Below are positions 26,085-34,502 of a stretch of 64,000 nt of DNA, piece by piece. This DNA is from Clostridiales bacterium (lineage in GTDB: Bacteria > Bacillota > Clostridia > Lachnospirales > WQUN01), in assembly GCA_031287685.1 (NCBI GenBank), contig JAITSQ010000025.1, positions 1-64,000 on the forward strand, given 5' to 3'. Made by a program: the position numbers and the translations under genes. A model generated the notes under the pieces. The model had not been told where the DNA came from. It saw only the letters and a list, made by a program, of their open reading frames with translations, and made no database searches. How positions within the stretch are numbered: position 1 is the stretch's first letter; every line of letters starts with the position of its first letter.

Positions 26085-28451
26085 TTCGCGCAATTTCGCC
26101 CCGGTTTTTTCCTCGATGTTTTTAAGAATCTTCGCGATTGCCGCCGCCGCCTCGTCCTCGGTCAGCGTCCGCTCGGACGAGCGCAGCGTCAGGTTATACG
26201 CTACGGACTTACAGCCTTGCCCGATCTGATTGCCGGAGTATACGTCGAAAAGCTCGGCGCTTTCGAGTATTTTTCCGCCCCGCTCAAAGATTGCCCGCTC
26301 AATTTCCGCGACGGGGACTTCCTCCCGCGCCAGAAGCGCTATATCTCGGGTTATGGCCGGAAATTTAGGCAGAGGCGCGTGCCGGCGGCTCAAGTCCGCC
26401 GATTCAATCAGCGCGTCCCCGTCCAGCGCGGATATATACGCCCGCCGCCCGATTTCATAATTAGCGGCGGCCGTCGGGTGAAGTTCGCCTATAAAGCCGA
26501 GGGTTACGCCGTCTTTCGTGATTTTGGCGGCGCGGCCGGGGTGCGCGTAAGGCAGGTCGGAAACCGCCAGAAACTCCGCTTTTATCCCCAGAACGTCAAG
26601 CAGGGCGCAAACCGCGCCTTTCATATCAAAAAAGTCAAATTTTTCGCCATACGCGCCGAGCGTCACGGCAAACTTCTCCTCCGGCAGGCCGCCGTCCCGC
26701 GGGGCGTAGGTCCTGGCCGCGTTGAACAGGCGGCACTCCTTGTTGCGCCGGGCGCAGTTGAGCGAAAGGCTCTCCGCCATACCGTTAAGCGGGGTCGTGC
26801 GCATTACGCTGTAGTCCGAGCCGAGCGGGTTTTGTATTTTGACGGCGCGGCGCTCCGGCGCGTTTTCGGGGAAAAGCAGGCGGTCGAAGGCTTTCGGGCT
26901 TTCAAACGAATAGGTCACGCACTCGAAATAGCCCTGCGCGGCCAGAGTGTCTTTAATAAGCTCCGTTATTTTCTGGCGGCGGGAGAGCCTTCCGGCGGTC
27001 GCCGCGGGGGAGGCGGAGGACTCTATTTTATCGTAGCCGTAGAGGCGCGCGGCCTCCTCCGCCAAGTCGGCCTGAAGCTCTATATCCGCGCGGAAGGTGG
27101 GGATATGGGCGACGCCGCCCCGCGCCTCAATGAACGCGCGGGTGAGCAGCGCGTCAATTTCGTCGCGTGACAAGGAGAAGCCTATGAGGGCGTTTATTTT
27201 GTCATATTCTATCGGGAGCGTCACGGGAGGCTTCGGTTCCGGGTAATTGTCGGAGATTCCGGCGGCGGCCTCCCCCGCGCCGAGCAGCTCTATTAAATGA
27301 GCCGCGCGGTTGACGGCGTAATCACAAAGGTTGGGGTCAAGCCCCTTTTCGTATTTGGAGGAAGCGTCCGTGCGCAGGCCGAGCTTTTTTGAGGTCTGGC
27401 GGATATTAGCGCCGGCAAAGCAGGCGGACTCAAGCAGAATCGCGGAAGCCCCCGCCGTCACCTTTGAGTTCTCCCCGCCCATAACCCCGGCTATGGCCAC
27501 GGCTTTTTCCGGGTCGGCTATGACCATCATAGAGGAATCAAGCGCGCGCTCGTTCCCGTCAAGGGTTATGAATTTTTCGCCGTCCCGCGCGCGCCGGACG
27601 ACGACGCGCCCGCCCGCTATGCCGTCGGCGTCGAAGGCGTGCATAGGCTGGCCGAGTTCAAGCATTACATAGTTTGTAACGTCCACAATGTTGTTGATTG
27701 GGCGCACGCCGCAGGCTATGAGGCGGTGGCGCAGCCACAGCGGGGAGGGTTCTATCTTTACGTTTTTTATGACGCGCGCGCAATAGCGGAGGCAGTCCGG
27801 ATTCTGAATATCTATGGAGATATATTCGGAGGCCGAGCCGCCCGCCGCCTCTTTTACGGAAGCGTCCGGCGGCGTAAACGGCGCGCCGAACGCGGCCGCC
27901 GCTTCCCGCGCGATTCCCACGATGCTGTTGCAGTCGGTGCGGTTGCTGGTGATTTCAAACTCCGCCACCTCGTCGTAAAGCTCTAAAAGGGAGACGACGG
28001 AAACGCCGGGTTCCTGCGGCTCCGTGAATACGTATATACCGTTTTCGGGCGCTTCGGGATATTCGCTCCGGGAATACCCAAGCTCCTCGATTGAGCAGAG
28101 CATACCGTTTGACTCGACCCCGCGCAGTTTCCCGCGCTTGATTTTCGTTCCGTCCGCGAGCGTCGCCCCGTCCGTGGCGACGGGGACGAAATCCCCAACT
28201 TTGAGATTTGCCGCGCCGGTGACTATCTGAAGCGTTTCGGAACCCGCGTCAACTTTTGTAACGACAAGTTTGTCCGCGTCCGGGTGTTTTTCTATGCTTA
28301 AAATTTTCCCGGCGACGACTCCGGAAACCGACCCGCCTAATACCCGCGTCGTCTCTACTTTTGAGCCGCTCATCGTCATTACGTCCTCAAATTCCTTGAT
28401 ACTGCAGGCGACGGGCGTGTATTCCCTGACCCAAGAAATTGGCGCTTCCAT
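26082..28451 (-). CDS. pheT: Phenylalanine-tRNA ligase beta subunit
   Basis: The 789-residue subunit of the alpha2-beta2 PheRS has an N-terminal tRNA-binding OB domain (about 40-150), the B3/B4 editing region (about 200-390), B5 (about 400-480) and a C-terminal ferredoxin-like anticodon-binding domain (about 695-789). The length is normal. Its stop codon TAG is supplied by the terminus of MITE-like element 2. It follows pheS by a 119-base gap. Confidence 0.97.
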   Translation of the reverse strand: MEAPISWVREYTPVACSIKEFEDVMTMSGSKVETTRVLGGSVSGVVAGKILSIEKHPDADKLVVTKVDAGSETLQIVTGAANLKVGDFVPVATDGATLADGTKIKRGKLRGVESNGMLCSIEELGYSRSEYPEAPENGIYVFTEPQEPGVSVVSLLELYDEVAEFEITSNRTDCNSIVGIAREAAAAFGAPFTPPDASVKEAAGGSASEYISIDIQNPDCLRYCARVIKNVKIEPSPLWLRHRLIACGVRPINNIVDVTNYVMLELGQPMHAFDADGIAGGRVVVRRARDGEKFITLDGNERALDSSMMVIADPEKAVAIAGVMGGENSKVTAGASAILLESACFAGANIRQTSKKLGLRTDASSKYEKGLDPNLCDYAVNRAAHLIELLGAGEAAAGISDNYPEPKPPVTLPIEYDKINALIGFSLSRDEIDALLTRAFIEARGGVAHIPTFRADIELQADLAEEAARLYGYDKIESSASPAATAGRLSRRQKITELIKDTLAAQGYFECVTYSFESPKAFDRLLFPENAPERRAVKIQNPLGSDYSVMRTTPLNGMAESLSLNCARRNKECRLFNAARTYAPRDGGLPEEKFAVTLGAYGEKFDFFDMKGAVCALLDVLGIKAEFLAVSDLPYAHPGRAAKITKDGVTLGFIGELHPTAAANYEIGRRAYISALDGDALIESADLSRRHAPLPKFPAITRDIALLAREEVPVAEIERAIFERGGKILESAELFDVYSGNQIGQGCKSVAYNLTLRSSERTLTEDEAAAAIAKILKNIEEKTGAKLRE

Positions 28452-28570
28452 CTATAAATACCTCCGTTGCTTTTGGTTTGTTAAGAACCGGTTAAAAGAT
28501 TTAAGCTTCAGCCGCGAAACGGGGCGAACGCCGCCGTAATCGAAGAAAATACGCCCCGAGGTTTTGGATT
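28452..28570 (-). other. pheS-pheT intercistronic region
   Basis: On the minus strand CGGGGCG and CGCCCCG form a 7-bp stem with a ~25-base loop before the pheT ribosome site GGAGG. It may tune pheT relative to pheS. No ORF. Confidence 0.4.
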
Positions 28571-29590
28571 TCAGAACTGGCTTAAAAACTTCACGTCGTT
28601 TTCGTATAAAAGCCGCATATCGGAAATGCCGAATCTCTGCATAGCGATTCGCTCAAGGCCCAGGCCGAACGCGAAGCCGGTATAGACCTCGGGGTCTATG
28701 CCGCGCATAGAGAGCACGCGCGGATGCACCATGCCGCAGCCGAGAATCTCTATAAAGCCGCTGTCCTTGCACACGCGGCAGCCTTTGCCCCCGCAGGCGA
28801 AGCAGGACACGTCAACCTCCGCGGACGGCTCCGTAAACGGGAAATGGTGCGGGCGGAAGCGGAGTTTTGTTTCCTCGCCGAAAAGTTCTTTGAGGAATAC
28901 GGAAAGCGTGCCTTTCAGATGAGCCATTGTCACGCCTTTATCGACGACAAGGCCCTCGAGCTGGTGAAACACGGGGGAATGTGTCGCGTCCACCTCGTCC
29001 GCGCGGAAAACCCGCCCCGGCGCGATTATGCGAATAGGAGGCTTTTTCGCCTCCATTGTCCGCGCCTGCACGGGGGAAGTCTGCGTGCGGAGCACGTGCC
29101 CGTCCGTCGTGTAGAAGGAGTCCTGGCTGTCCCGCGCGGGGTGGTCGGCGGGAATATTAAGCGCGTCAAAATTGTATCGCGTAAGCTCGATTTCCGGCCC
29201 TTCGGCCACTTCATAACCCATACCGATAAAAATTCCGGTGATTTCGCGGATAATCTGCGAAAGCGGGTGAAGCCGCCCGGTCTCGCGCCGCTTCGGCGGC
29301 AGGGTCACGTCGATTTTTTCAAGCTCTATCGCCGCGTCAAGCTGTTTGCGGGAAAGCCCGGTTTTCGCGGCTTCCAGGGCGGACTCAAAAAAATCCCTCG
29401 TTTCGTTGATTAAAACCCCGGCGGACGGGCGCTCCTCCGGCGGAAGGTCCTTCAGCCCCTTCAGGATTGCCGTAAATTCGCCCTTTTTGCCCAAATATTT
29501 AACGCGGGTTTCCTCAAGGGATTTTAAGTCCGGAGCGTCCGCCAGCTCCGACCGGAAGGATTCTGTAAGTTTTTCAAGTCGTTCACGCAT
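28571..29590 (-). CDS. pheS: Phenylalanine-tRNA ligase alpha subunit
   Basis: The 339-residue catalytic subunit has an N-terminal coiled coil (1-85) and a class II core with motif 2 FHQLEGLVVDKG and motif 3 GFAFGLGLERIAM. The HPLSQIIREI element is conserved. Its start overlaps the end of the phosphatase gene by 8 bases. I see no T-box leader in the operon. Confidence 0.97.
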   Translation of the reverse strand: MRERLEKLTESFRSELADAPDLKSLEETRVKYLGKKGEFTAILKGLKDLPPEERPSAGVLINETRDFFESALEAAKTGLSRKQLDAAIELEKIDVTLPPKRRETGRLHPLSQIIREITGIFIGMGYEVAEGPEIELTRYNFDALNIPADHPARDSQDSFYTTDGHVLRTQTSPVQARTMEAKKPPIRIIAPGRVFRADEVDATHSPVFHQLEGLVVDKGVTMAHLKGTLSVFLKELFGEETKLRFRPHHFPFTEPSAEVDVSCFACGGKGCRVCKDSGFIEILGCGMVHPRVLSMRGIDPEVYTGFAFGLGLERIAMQRFGISDMRLLYENDVKFLSQF

Positions 29591-30260
29591 AAACCGCGCC
29601 TCCGTTAAATTCTTTTATTATGTCGAGCAGCTCAAGAGGGCGTTCGATAATCCTCGCCGCCCCGTGCCCCGAAAGCTCCTCTCGAGAGCGGAAACCCCAC
29701 AGAGCGCCTATCGGGGTGGCGCCGGCGTTTTTCGCGGTCAGCATATCCACCTTTGTATCGCCGAGAAACAGGGCTTCCTCCGGCGACGCGCCGAGCAGAC
29801 AAAGGGCTTTGAGCGCCGTTTCGGGGTCGGGTTTCGGCGGCAGGCCGGGGATATTCCCGCAGACGGCGCCGAAGGAGGCTTCGCCGAAATAGCGGGATAT
29901 AACCTCCAGCGCTTGGTCGTTAGGCTTGTTGGTGACGACGGCGCGCTTTACGCCAAGCTCCGCGAGCGCGGAAAGCAGTGGGTTTACGCCGTCGTAAGGC
30001 GCGGTTTTGTCGGCGGAATGAGCCTTATAATACGGCAGGTAAATTTCAAGGGCCGCGTCTATTTCTTCTTTATTATTGCGCTCCGGCGGCAGAATCCGCT
30101 CCATAAGGGTGATAACGCCGTTCCCGACGAAATATTTATACGCTTCGACGGGATGCACCGGGTATCCACGCGCGGCGAGGGCGTAGTTGGCGGCGTCCGC
30201 CAGGTCGTCGAGAGTGTTCAGCAGGGTGCCGTCGAGGTCGAACAAAACGGCTTTAATCAC
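29583..30260 (-). CDS. HAD hydrolase, phosphoglycolate phosphatase-like
   Basis: The 225-residue soluble HAD phosphatase has motif I FDLDGTLLNT (nucleophile Asp), motif II VTNKP, and motif III/IV around FLGDTKVDMLTA. Family members remove phosphate from phosphoglycolate or pyrophosphate; the substrate is inferred. It leads a three-gene run into pheS and pheT, with coding overlap to pheS. Confidence 0.88.
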   Translation of the reverse strand: MIKAVLFDLDGTLLNTLDDLADAANYALAARGYPVHPVEAYKYFVGNGVITLMERILPPERNNKEEIDAALEIYLPYYKAHSADKTAPYDGVNPLLSALAELGVKRAVVTNKPNDQALEVISRYFGEASFGAVCGNIPGLPPKPDPETALKALCLLGASPEEALFLGDTKVDMLTAKNAGATPIGALWGFRSREELSGHGAARIIERPLELLDIIKEFNGGAVYA

Positions 30261-30346
30261 GTGAAAGCCTCCTTAAAAATAAATTTTGCCGCGCCTCGCT
30301 TGCGCACCCAGGTTGACAAGGACGACCGGCCCGCGCGAAAACAAGC

Positions 30347-31162
30347 TCACGGCGTTATATAAACATTGTGCCGCTCGTCAATCTCCACGCCCATTCCAAG
30401 GGCGTCCATAAAAAAGAACGCGGAGACAAAGGCCTTGCCCTCCGCGATTTTAGCGTTGTAGCCGCGCGAGGGCGATTCCCAAGCGAAAATTTGATATTTC
30501 ACGCCGTCCTTGGAAAGGGTGATTATTTTCGCGCCGCCGTCCCAGTCCACGGCGAAGCCCAGACGCTCGGCGCACATTCGCAGCGGCACGCAGGGGACGT
30601 TTTTTTTCAGATACATAACCTGCCCGGCGAGCAGTTCTCCGCCGATAAAAACGCTGTTTTCGATTATTTTTTCCTCCTCCGGGAAGGTCATCGCGCCGCG
30701 CAGGAAGTTAATATCGGACAGCTTTTCGTCGTAATAGGAGTAAAGAATCCGGTCGGCGGCGTAGGCGAAAACCGGCGCTTTCCGCGTGGTGTAGACCGTG
30801 AACATATACCGCTCGGTCTCATAAAGAAGCTGCCAGCGGTTGTTGTCCGAAAAAAAGCGCCGGTCGAACACGTTGACGCTCAGGAGCAGGGCGGGCTTCG
30901 CGGACTTGTCTATGGGGAAAAAGTAAAACTCGATTTTTTCCATCATTCGGGAATCGGCGGGCAGCACCTGATGATACGCCCGGATATACTCGCGCAGGTC
31001 GGGCGGCAGGGTTATGGTGAAATCGCAGGTTTCGCCGCGGATAAGCCCGGAGGAGAGGTCAATTCGGACGGCGGCGGGATTAAACTCGGCGGCGGAAACG
31101 GGCGCGCGTTGCAAAAAAACAACAAAGGCAAAAATTATCGCTTTTAGCTTGTTTTTTGTCAT
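30347..31162 (-). CDS. Exported protein with copper amine oxidase N-like domain
   Basis: The 271-residue protein has a signal peptide (1-24, cleavage near VSAAE). The middle region (25-185) is not recognised. A C-terminal copper-amine-oxidase N-like repeat (about 190-271, VPLRMCAERLGFAVDWDGG then DALGMGVEI) is the same domain type as in the CAP protein at 5803. Probably envelope-associated; no enzymatic function is implied. Confidence 0.75.
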   Translation of the reverse strand: MTKNKLKAIIFAFVVFLQRAPVSAAEFNPAAVRIDLSSGLIRGETCDFTITLPPDLREYIRAYHQVLPADSRMMEKIEFYFFPIDKSAKPALLLSVNVFDRRFFSDNNRWQLLYETERYMFTVYTTRKAPVFAYAADRILYSYYDEKLSDINFLRGAMTFPEEEKIIENSVFIGGELLAGQVMYLKKNVPCVPLRMCAERLGFAVDWDGGAKIITLSKDGVKYQIFAWESPSRGYNAKIAEGKAFVSAFFFMDALGMGVEIDERHNVYITP

Positions 31163-31229
31163 ACGCGCCCCTTAATAGAAATTCGTTTTATATAAGCAAA
31201 ATTCGTTCCCTAAGCTGAAAACGCGGCGT

Positions 31230-32111
31230 TTACTTATTGGCGCCGGTTTCGTTCGGCTTATATTCGGAGGTTTCCATTTTCTGGATAATTATGTCCGTAA
31301 GCGGCTTGTCGTTTTCGTCCGTCTCGGCCGCCGAGATTTTATCAACAACGTCCATACCCTCTATAACCTGCCCGAAAACGGTGTAGTTGTAGTCAAGGTC
31401 CGAGCGCCCGCCGACTTCCTTATATTTGGCTATAACCGCGTCGGAAAAGAGCGGGTCGTATTTTTGGGAGGCTTCCGAAAAGAAATAGTCCTTATAAGTG
31501 ACGTTATTGCCGTCCTGGTCCTGAAAAAGGACGAGGCTTGACGGGTCCTTCAGCGCGTCGGCCACCTGCTGCTCCAGCTTATGGCTGCACACTATATAAA
31601 ATTGGGAGCCGACCGAGTTCAGCGCGTCGGAACGGGCCATGCCGAGCGCACCCGAAAAATGGTGAAGTTTATCGGTTGACTCCACCTCAAAATCGTCGCC
31701 GTATATGCTTTCGCCGCCTCGCCCGGTGCCGGTGGGGTCCCCGCTCTGGATAACAAATTCGTTGACCACGCGGTGGAAAGTCAGCCCGTCGTAATACCCG
31801 TCCTTAGCGTGCTTGACGAAGTTTTCGACGGATTTTGGCGCGTATTCGGGGAAAAAGCGCAGCTTAATATCGCCCAGGCCGGTTTTCATGGTTACGATAG
31901 TTTCTCCTTCTTTAAGCGGGGAGAACTGCGGCAGCTCCTCCTCGGCGGAGCCGTCCCGCTTTTCGGCGGGCGGAGCGGACTGCCCGCCCGTTTGTTTCGT
32001 TGCGGCCTGCTCGCCCGTTTGTTTCGGCGCGCAGCCGGCTATGCCCAGAGCGCCGAGGGTGAAGGAAAGCGTCAGAACAAAAACGGTTTTTAATGCCTTG
32101 CTTGGTTTCAT
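31230..32111 (-). CDS. Lipoprotein peptidyl-prolyl isomerase, cyclophilin type
   Basis: The 293-residue extracellular foldase has a lipoprotein signal with lipobox GIAGC (Cys near residue 27). A Gln/Thr/Glu linker carries a near-duplicate KQTGEQAATKQTGGQ segment. The cyclophilin domain (about 65-283) has YYDGLTFHRVVNEFVIQSGD and SQFYIV. An insertion of about 45 residues (near 185-235) relative to minimal cyclophilins is visible. It likely assists folding of secreted proteins. Confidence 0.93.
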   Translation of the reverse strand: MKPSKALKTVFVLTLSFTLGALGIAGCAPKQTGEQAATKQTGGQSAPPAEKRDGSAEEELPQFSPLKEGETIVTMKTGLGDIKLRFFPEYAPKSVENFVKHAKDGYYDGLTFHRVVNEFVIQSGDPTGTGRGGESIYGDDFEVESTDKLHHFSGALGMARSDALNSVGSQFYIVCSHKLEQQVADALKDPSSLVLFQDQDGNNVTYKDYFFSEASQKYDPLFSDAVIAKYKEVGGRSDLDYNYTVFGQVIEGMDVVDKISAAETDENDKPLTDIIIQKMETSEYKPNETGANK

Positions 32112-32194
32112 AAAAGTGTTCTCCTGACTTTTGTGGTTTTGTATATTTATAGTAATTATAACTCAAAAATTATGTAAATGGAAGTGTTTTTTTG

Positions 32195-32227
32195 AAAAAA
32201 CGCGGCGCTTAGGGGAGCGCCGCGTTT
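32195..32227 (-). terminator. Terminator of the spore coat genes
   Basis: AAAACGCGGCGCT/AGCGCCGCGTTTT with a U-rich tail on the minus strand, between the CotF-like gene and the cyclophilin gene. Confidence 0.85.
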
Positions 32228-32237
32228 TCGGGTTTCG

Positions 32238-32513
32238 TTAAGCCATAGTGCCGATGGTCTGCATACTGGAGTCGGTCAGGCTGTTTTTTATCGTGCTCGT
32301 TTCCTGGGCGGTGGCGTCGGGAGAGGTTATATAATACCCTTTCTGCTCCGCGATCCGGTAAAGGTCGTACTGGAACTTCTCGTCGCCGTCGCGCATCTGC
32401 TGAAACGAGCGCCGCAGGTTCTGGTCGGCGCATTCCGTGATTACCTTGGAGTAAGAGCCTATGCTGGCCTTCGCGCTTGAAAGCGCGTCAAGAACCATTT
32501 CTTTTTCCTGCAT
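32238..32513 (-). CDS. CotF-type spore coat protein
   Basis: The 91-residue helical protein resembles the CotF family (MVLDALSSAKASIGSY, then a QYDLYRIAEQKGYYITSPDA stretch). It is expected in the spore coat or mother cell. It pairs with the smaller gene upstream and adds to the sporulation evidence. AGGAGG precedes the ATG. Confidence 0.82.
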   Translation of the reverse strand: MQEKEMVLDALSSAKASIGSYSKVITECADQNLRRSFQQMRDGDEKFQYDLYRIAEQKGYYITSPDATAQETSTIKNSLTDSSMQTIGTMA

Positions 32514-32535
32514 TAAAATTCCTCCTTTTCTTAAC

Positions 32536-32602
32536 TAACATTTGAATAAGGTTTTGAGCGCTCTGCTCTTATAACATTTGAATAAGGTTTTGAGCGCTCT
32601 GC
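32536..32602. repeat. 31-bp direct repeat at the end of a coat gene
   Basis: TAACATTTGAATAAGG and the following 15 bases occur at 32536-32566 and again at 32572-32602. The second copy is the 3' end of the 60-residue coat gene; the first is a spare copy in the spacer, as if the gene end was duplicated. Confidence 0.85.
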
Positions 32603-32751
32603 CGGGCCTGCTGGGCCGCCGTCCCGAACATCTGCTTGATTTGCGGGTCGTGGCACGATTCGGCGTAAGTGCAGAGCTTTGAAGCCGTGGTAAGGTGCGT
32701 CGTAACTACCTCCCGCACGGAATTAAGCTCGCTGTGGCTTAAAGTCGCCAT
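32569..32751 (-). CDS. Small CotF-like spore coat protein
   Basis: The 60-residue all-helical protein (SHSELNSVREVVTTHLT start) is similar to the short partner proteins found beside CotF genes in Clostridia. AAAGGAG lies before the ATG. Its last codons are duplicated downstream. Function is inferred from family and pairing. Confidence 0.78.
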   Translation of the reverse strand: MATLSHSELNSVREVVTTHLTTASKLCTYAESCHDPQIKQMFGTAAQQARQSAQNLIQML

Positions 32752-32841
32752 TGTGAAAACTCCTTTCGGCTGCTGTAATTTGGTTTGCGTAAATTATTTT
32801 GGATAATTATTAAAAAAATATTCATAAAAGTTGCGCGATGC

Positions 32842-32870
32842 TTGCGCGTTTTTTTCAGATGTGGTAAAAT
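32842..32870 (+). promoter_or_regulatory. Promoter with leaderless start
   Basis: TTGCGC (32842-32847) and TAAAAT (32865-32870), 17-base spacer. The ATG of the next gene begins 7 bases after the -10 box, where transcription itself should start. Confidence 0.65.
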
Positions 32871-32876
32871 ATTAAA

Positions 32877-33410
32877 ATGATATATATAGCGACTCCTCTG
32901 CCGCGCGGGAAAACTTACAAAGAAGCGGCGCGGCTGCTCCTTCGGGAGGTTCTTTTGAGGCGCGGGGTTTCGGAGGCTGAAATCGCTTGCGGAGAAAACG
33001 GCAAGCCGTACCTGAAAAACCGCCCCGATATTTACTTTAATTTAAGCGGCTGCCCGGAGGGCGTTCTGTGCGCGGTCGGGCCGGCGCCAGTCGGCGTTGA
33101 CGTCGAGGCGGTCCGCCAGGTGAGCGGGAGGCTCGTCCGCCGCGCCTGCAATGAGCGGGAGTACGCGGAGATAAAATCCTCTCGAGACCCGGCGCGCGCT
33201 TTTATACGCTTGTGGACGGCCAAGGAAAGCTCGCTTAAGCTTTCGGGCAAGGGCATAACCGGAAACATAGCCCAGACCTTAAAAACAGCTGTGGACTTAG
33301 AAAAAATAGATTACCTGTTTTACGACGGGGGAAGTTTTATCGCCTGCCGCGCCGTTTACAGGAGGGACGCGGAGATTTACGGAAAAATTAAATTTATGGA
33401 AATAACGTGA
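32877..33410 (+). CDS. 4'-phosphopantetheinyl transferase, Sfp superfamily
   Basis: The 177-residue enzyme attaches the phosphopantetheine arm to carrier proteins. Motifs: GENGKPYL, FNLSGCPEGVLCAV, the Mg site GVDVEAV, and WTAKESSLKLSGKGI. It is shorter than Sfp (~225). Substrate could be a PKS/NRPS carrier or the fatty-acid ACP; no such gene is here. There is no ribosome site, and the ATG falls at the predicted transcript start. Confidence 0.9.
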   Translation: MIYIATPLPRGKTYKEAARLLLREVLLRRGVSEAEIACGENGKPYLKNRPDIYFNLSGCPEGVLCAVGPAPVGVDVEAVRQVSGRLVRRACNEREYAEIKSSRDPARAFIRLWTAKESSLKLSGKGITGNIAQTLKTAVDLEKIDYLFYDGGSFIACRAVYRRDAEIYGKIKFMEIT

Positions 33411-33432
33411 CACAATATAAGGATAACTGCGG

Positions 33433-34458
33433 GTGATTCGTATGGATATGTCAAGCGGCAGAATAATAATAGCCACGCAAGACCTGGCGTTTTTCGCGGA
33501 AATATGCGCGACGCTTTCCGCCGAGTCCGGCGTTGGGGCGGTGATAAACGCGTCCACCCTTGACGGCGTCGCGAATAAAATAGGGTTCGGGCGGCTGAAC
33601 GTTATTATTTTTGACGTGGACTCCCCTCTTGGCATATCCCCGCAGAGCCTCCGGAGCCTGCAGGCGAAGTATTCCCCGCTTATAATACTGGTGGGAAAGG
33701 CGATAACGGCGGCCCAGGTTTACACAATGCAGGGAATACGGGATTTCGTCTTTAAAAGGAAGAATAACGCGAGGGCGTTTGTGAACGACATTATGGTTAA
33801 GGTTCGGGAGCGTACGCAGCCGGTTTTAGCTAAGGCGAAGCCGGCGCTTGGGGGAGGCGCGCTTTCTCTGAACGCGCATATCGGCGTAAACGATAAGGTC
33901 GTTGTTATAGCTTCGTCCACGGGGGGGACGGACGCTCTTGAAAAGGTTTTCGCCGTCCTGCCCGCCGACTGTCCGCCGACGCTGGTGGTGCAGCATATGC
34001 CGTCGGGCTTTACGAAGCTGTTCGCGGACAGGCTGAACAATATTTACCCGATGACCATAAAAGAAGCCGAAAACGGAGATTACGCGCTCCGCGGTCAGAT
34101 TCTCATAGCGCCGGCGGATCAGCATATGAGCGCCTTCTTGAAAGGCGGCAAGCTGGCGGTCAACTGTTTCATCGGAGAGAGAATCCACGCGGTTATGCCG
34201 GCCGCGGACGTGCTCTTCGAGTCCCTTGTGCCGATTATGAAAGGCAGCGCCGTGGGGGTCGTCCTGACGGGAATGGGCGCGGACGGCGCGCGCGGGCTTT
34301 ATAAAATGCACGCCGTCGGAGCGAAAACAATAGTGCAGGACGCGGCCACGAGCGTCGTCTACGGGATGCCCAAAGTGGCTTACGAAATGGGCGCGGCGGA
34401 CTATCAGCTGCCCATAGGCGAAATCGGGAAAAAAATTATGGAGCTTGCGGCGAAGTAA
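33433..34458 (+). CDS. CheB-like protein-glutamate methylesterase
   Basis: The 341-residue protein has a C-terminal CheB methylesterase domain (about 150-340) with the triad in ASSTGGTDAL (Ser), VVQHMP (His) and TGMGADGARG (Asp). The N-terminal 115 residues look like a weakly conserved receiver (IIFDVDSPLG could carry the phospho-Asp). No other chemotaxis genes adjoin. Start is GTG 33433 (AAGGA upstream) or ATG 33442; the choice is unsure. Confidence 0.85.
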   Translation: MIRMDMSSGRIIIATQDLAFFAEICATLSAESGVGAVINASTLDGVANKIGFGRLNVIIFDVDSPLGISPQSLRSLQAKYSPLIILVGKAITAAQVYTMQGIRDFVFKRKNNARAFVNDIMVKVRERTQPVLAKAKPALGGGALSLNAHIGVNDKVVVIASSTGGTDALEKVFAVLPADCPPTLVVQHMPSGFTKLFADRLNNIYPMTIKEAENGDYALRGQILIAPADQHMSAFLKGGKLAVNCFIGERIHAVMPAADVLFESLVPIMKGSAVGVVLTGMGADGARGLYKMHAVGAKTIVQDAATSVVYGMPKVAYEMGAADYQLPIGEIGKKIMELAAK

Positions 34459-34502
34459 GCCCCTTCAATAAATTACCAGGACATTTTTAAGGAGAGGTAT
34501 AA

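Noticed and set aside
26217-27170. Long rightward frames antisense to pheT
   Set aside because: They are shadows of the GC-rich codon pattern of pheT; no domain is recognisable.
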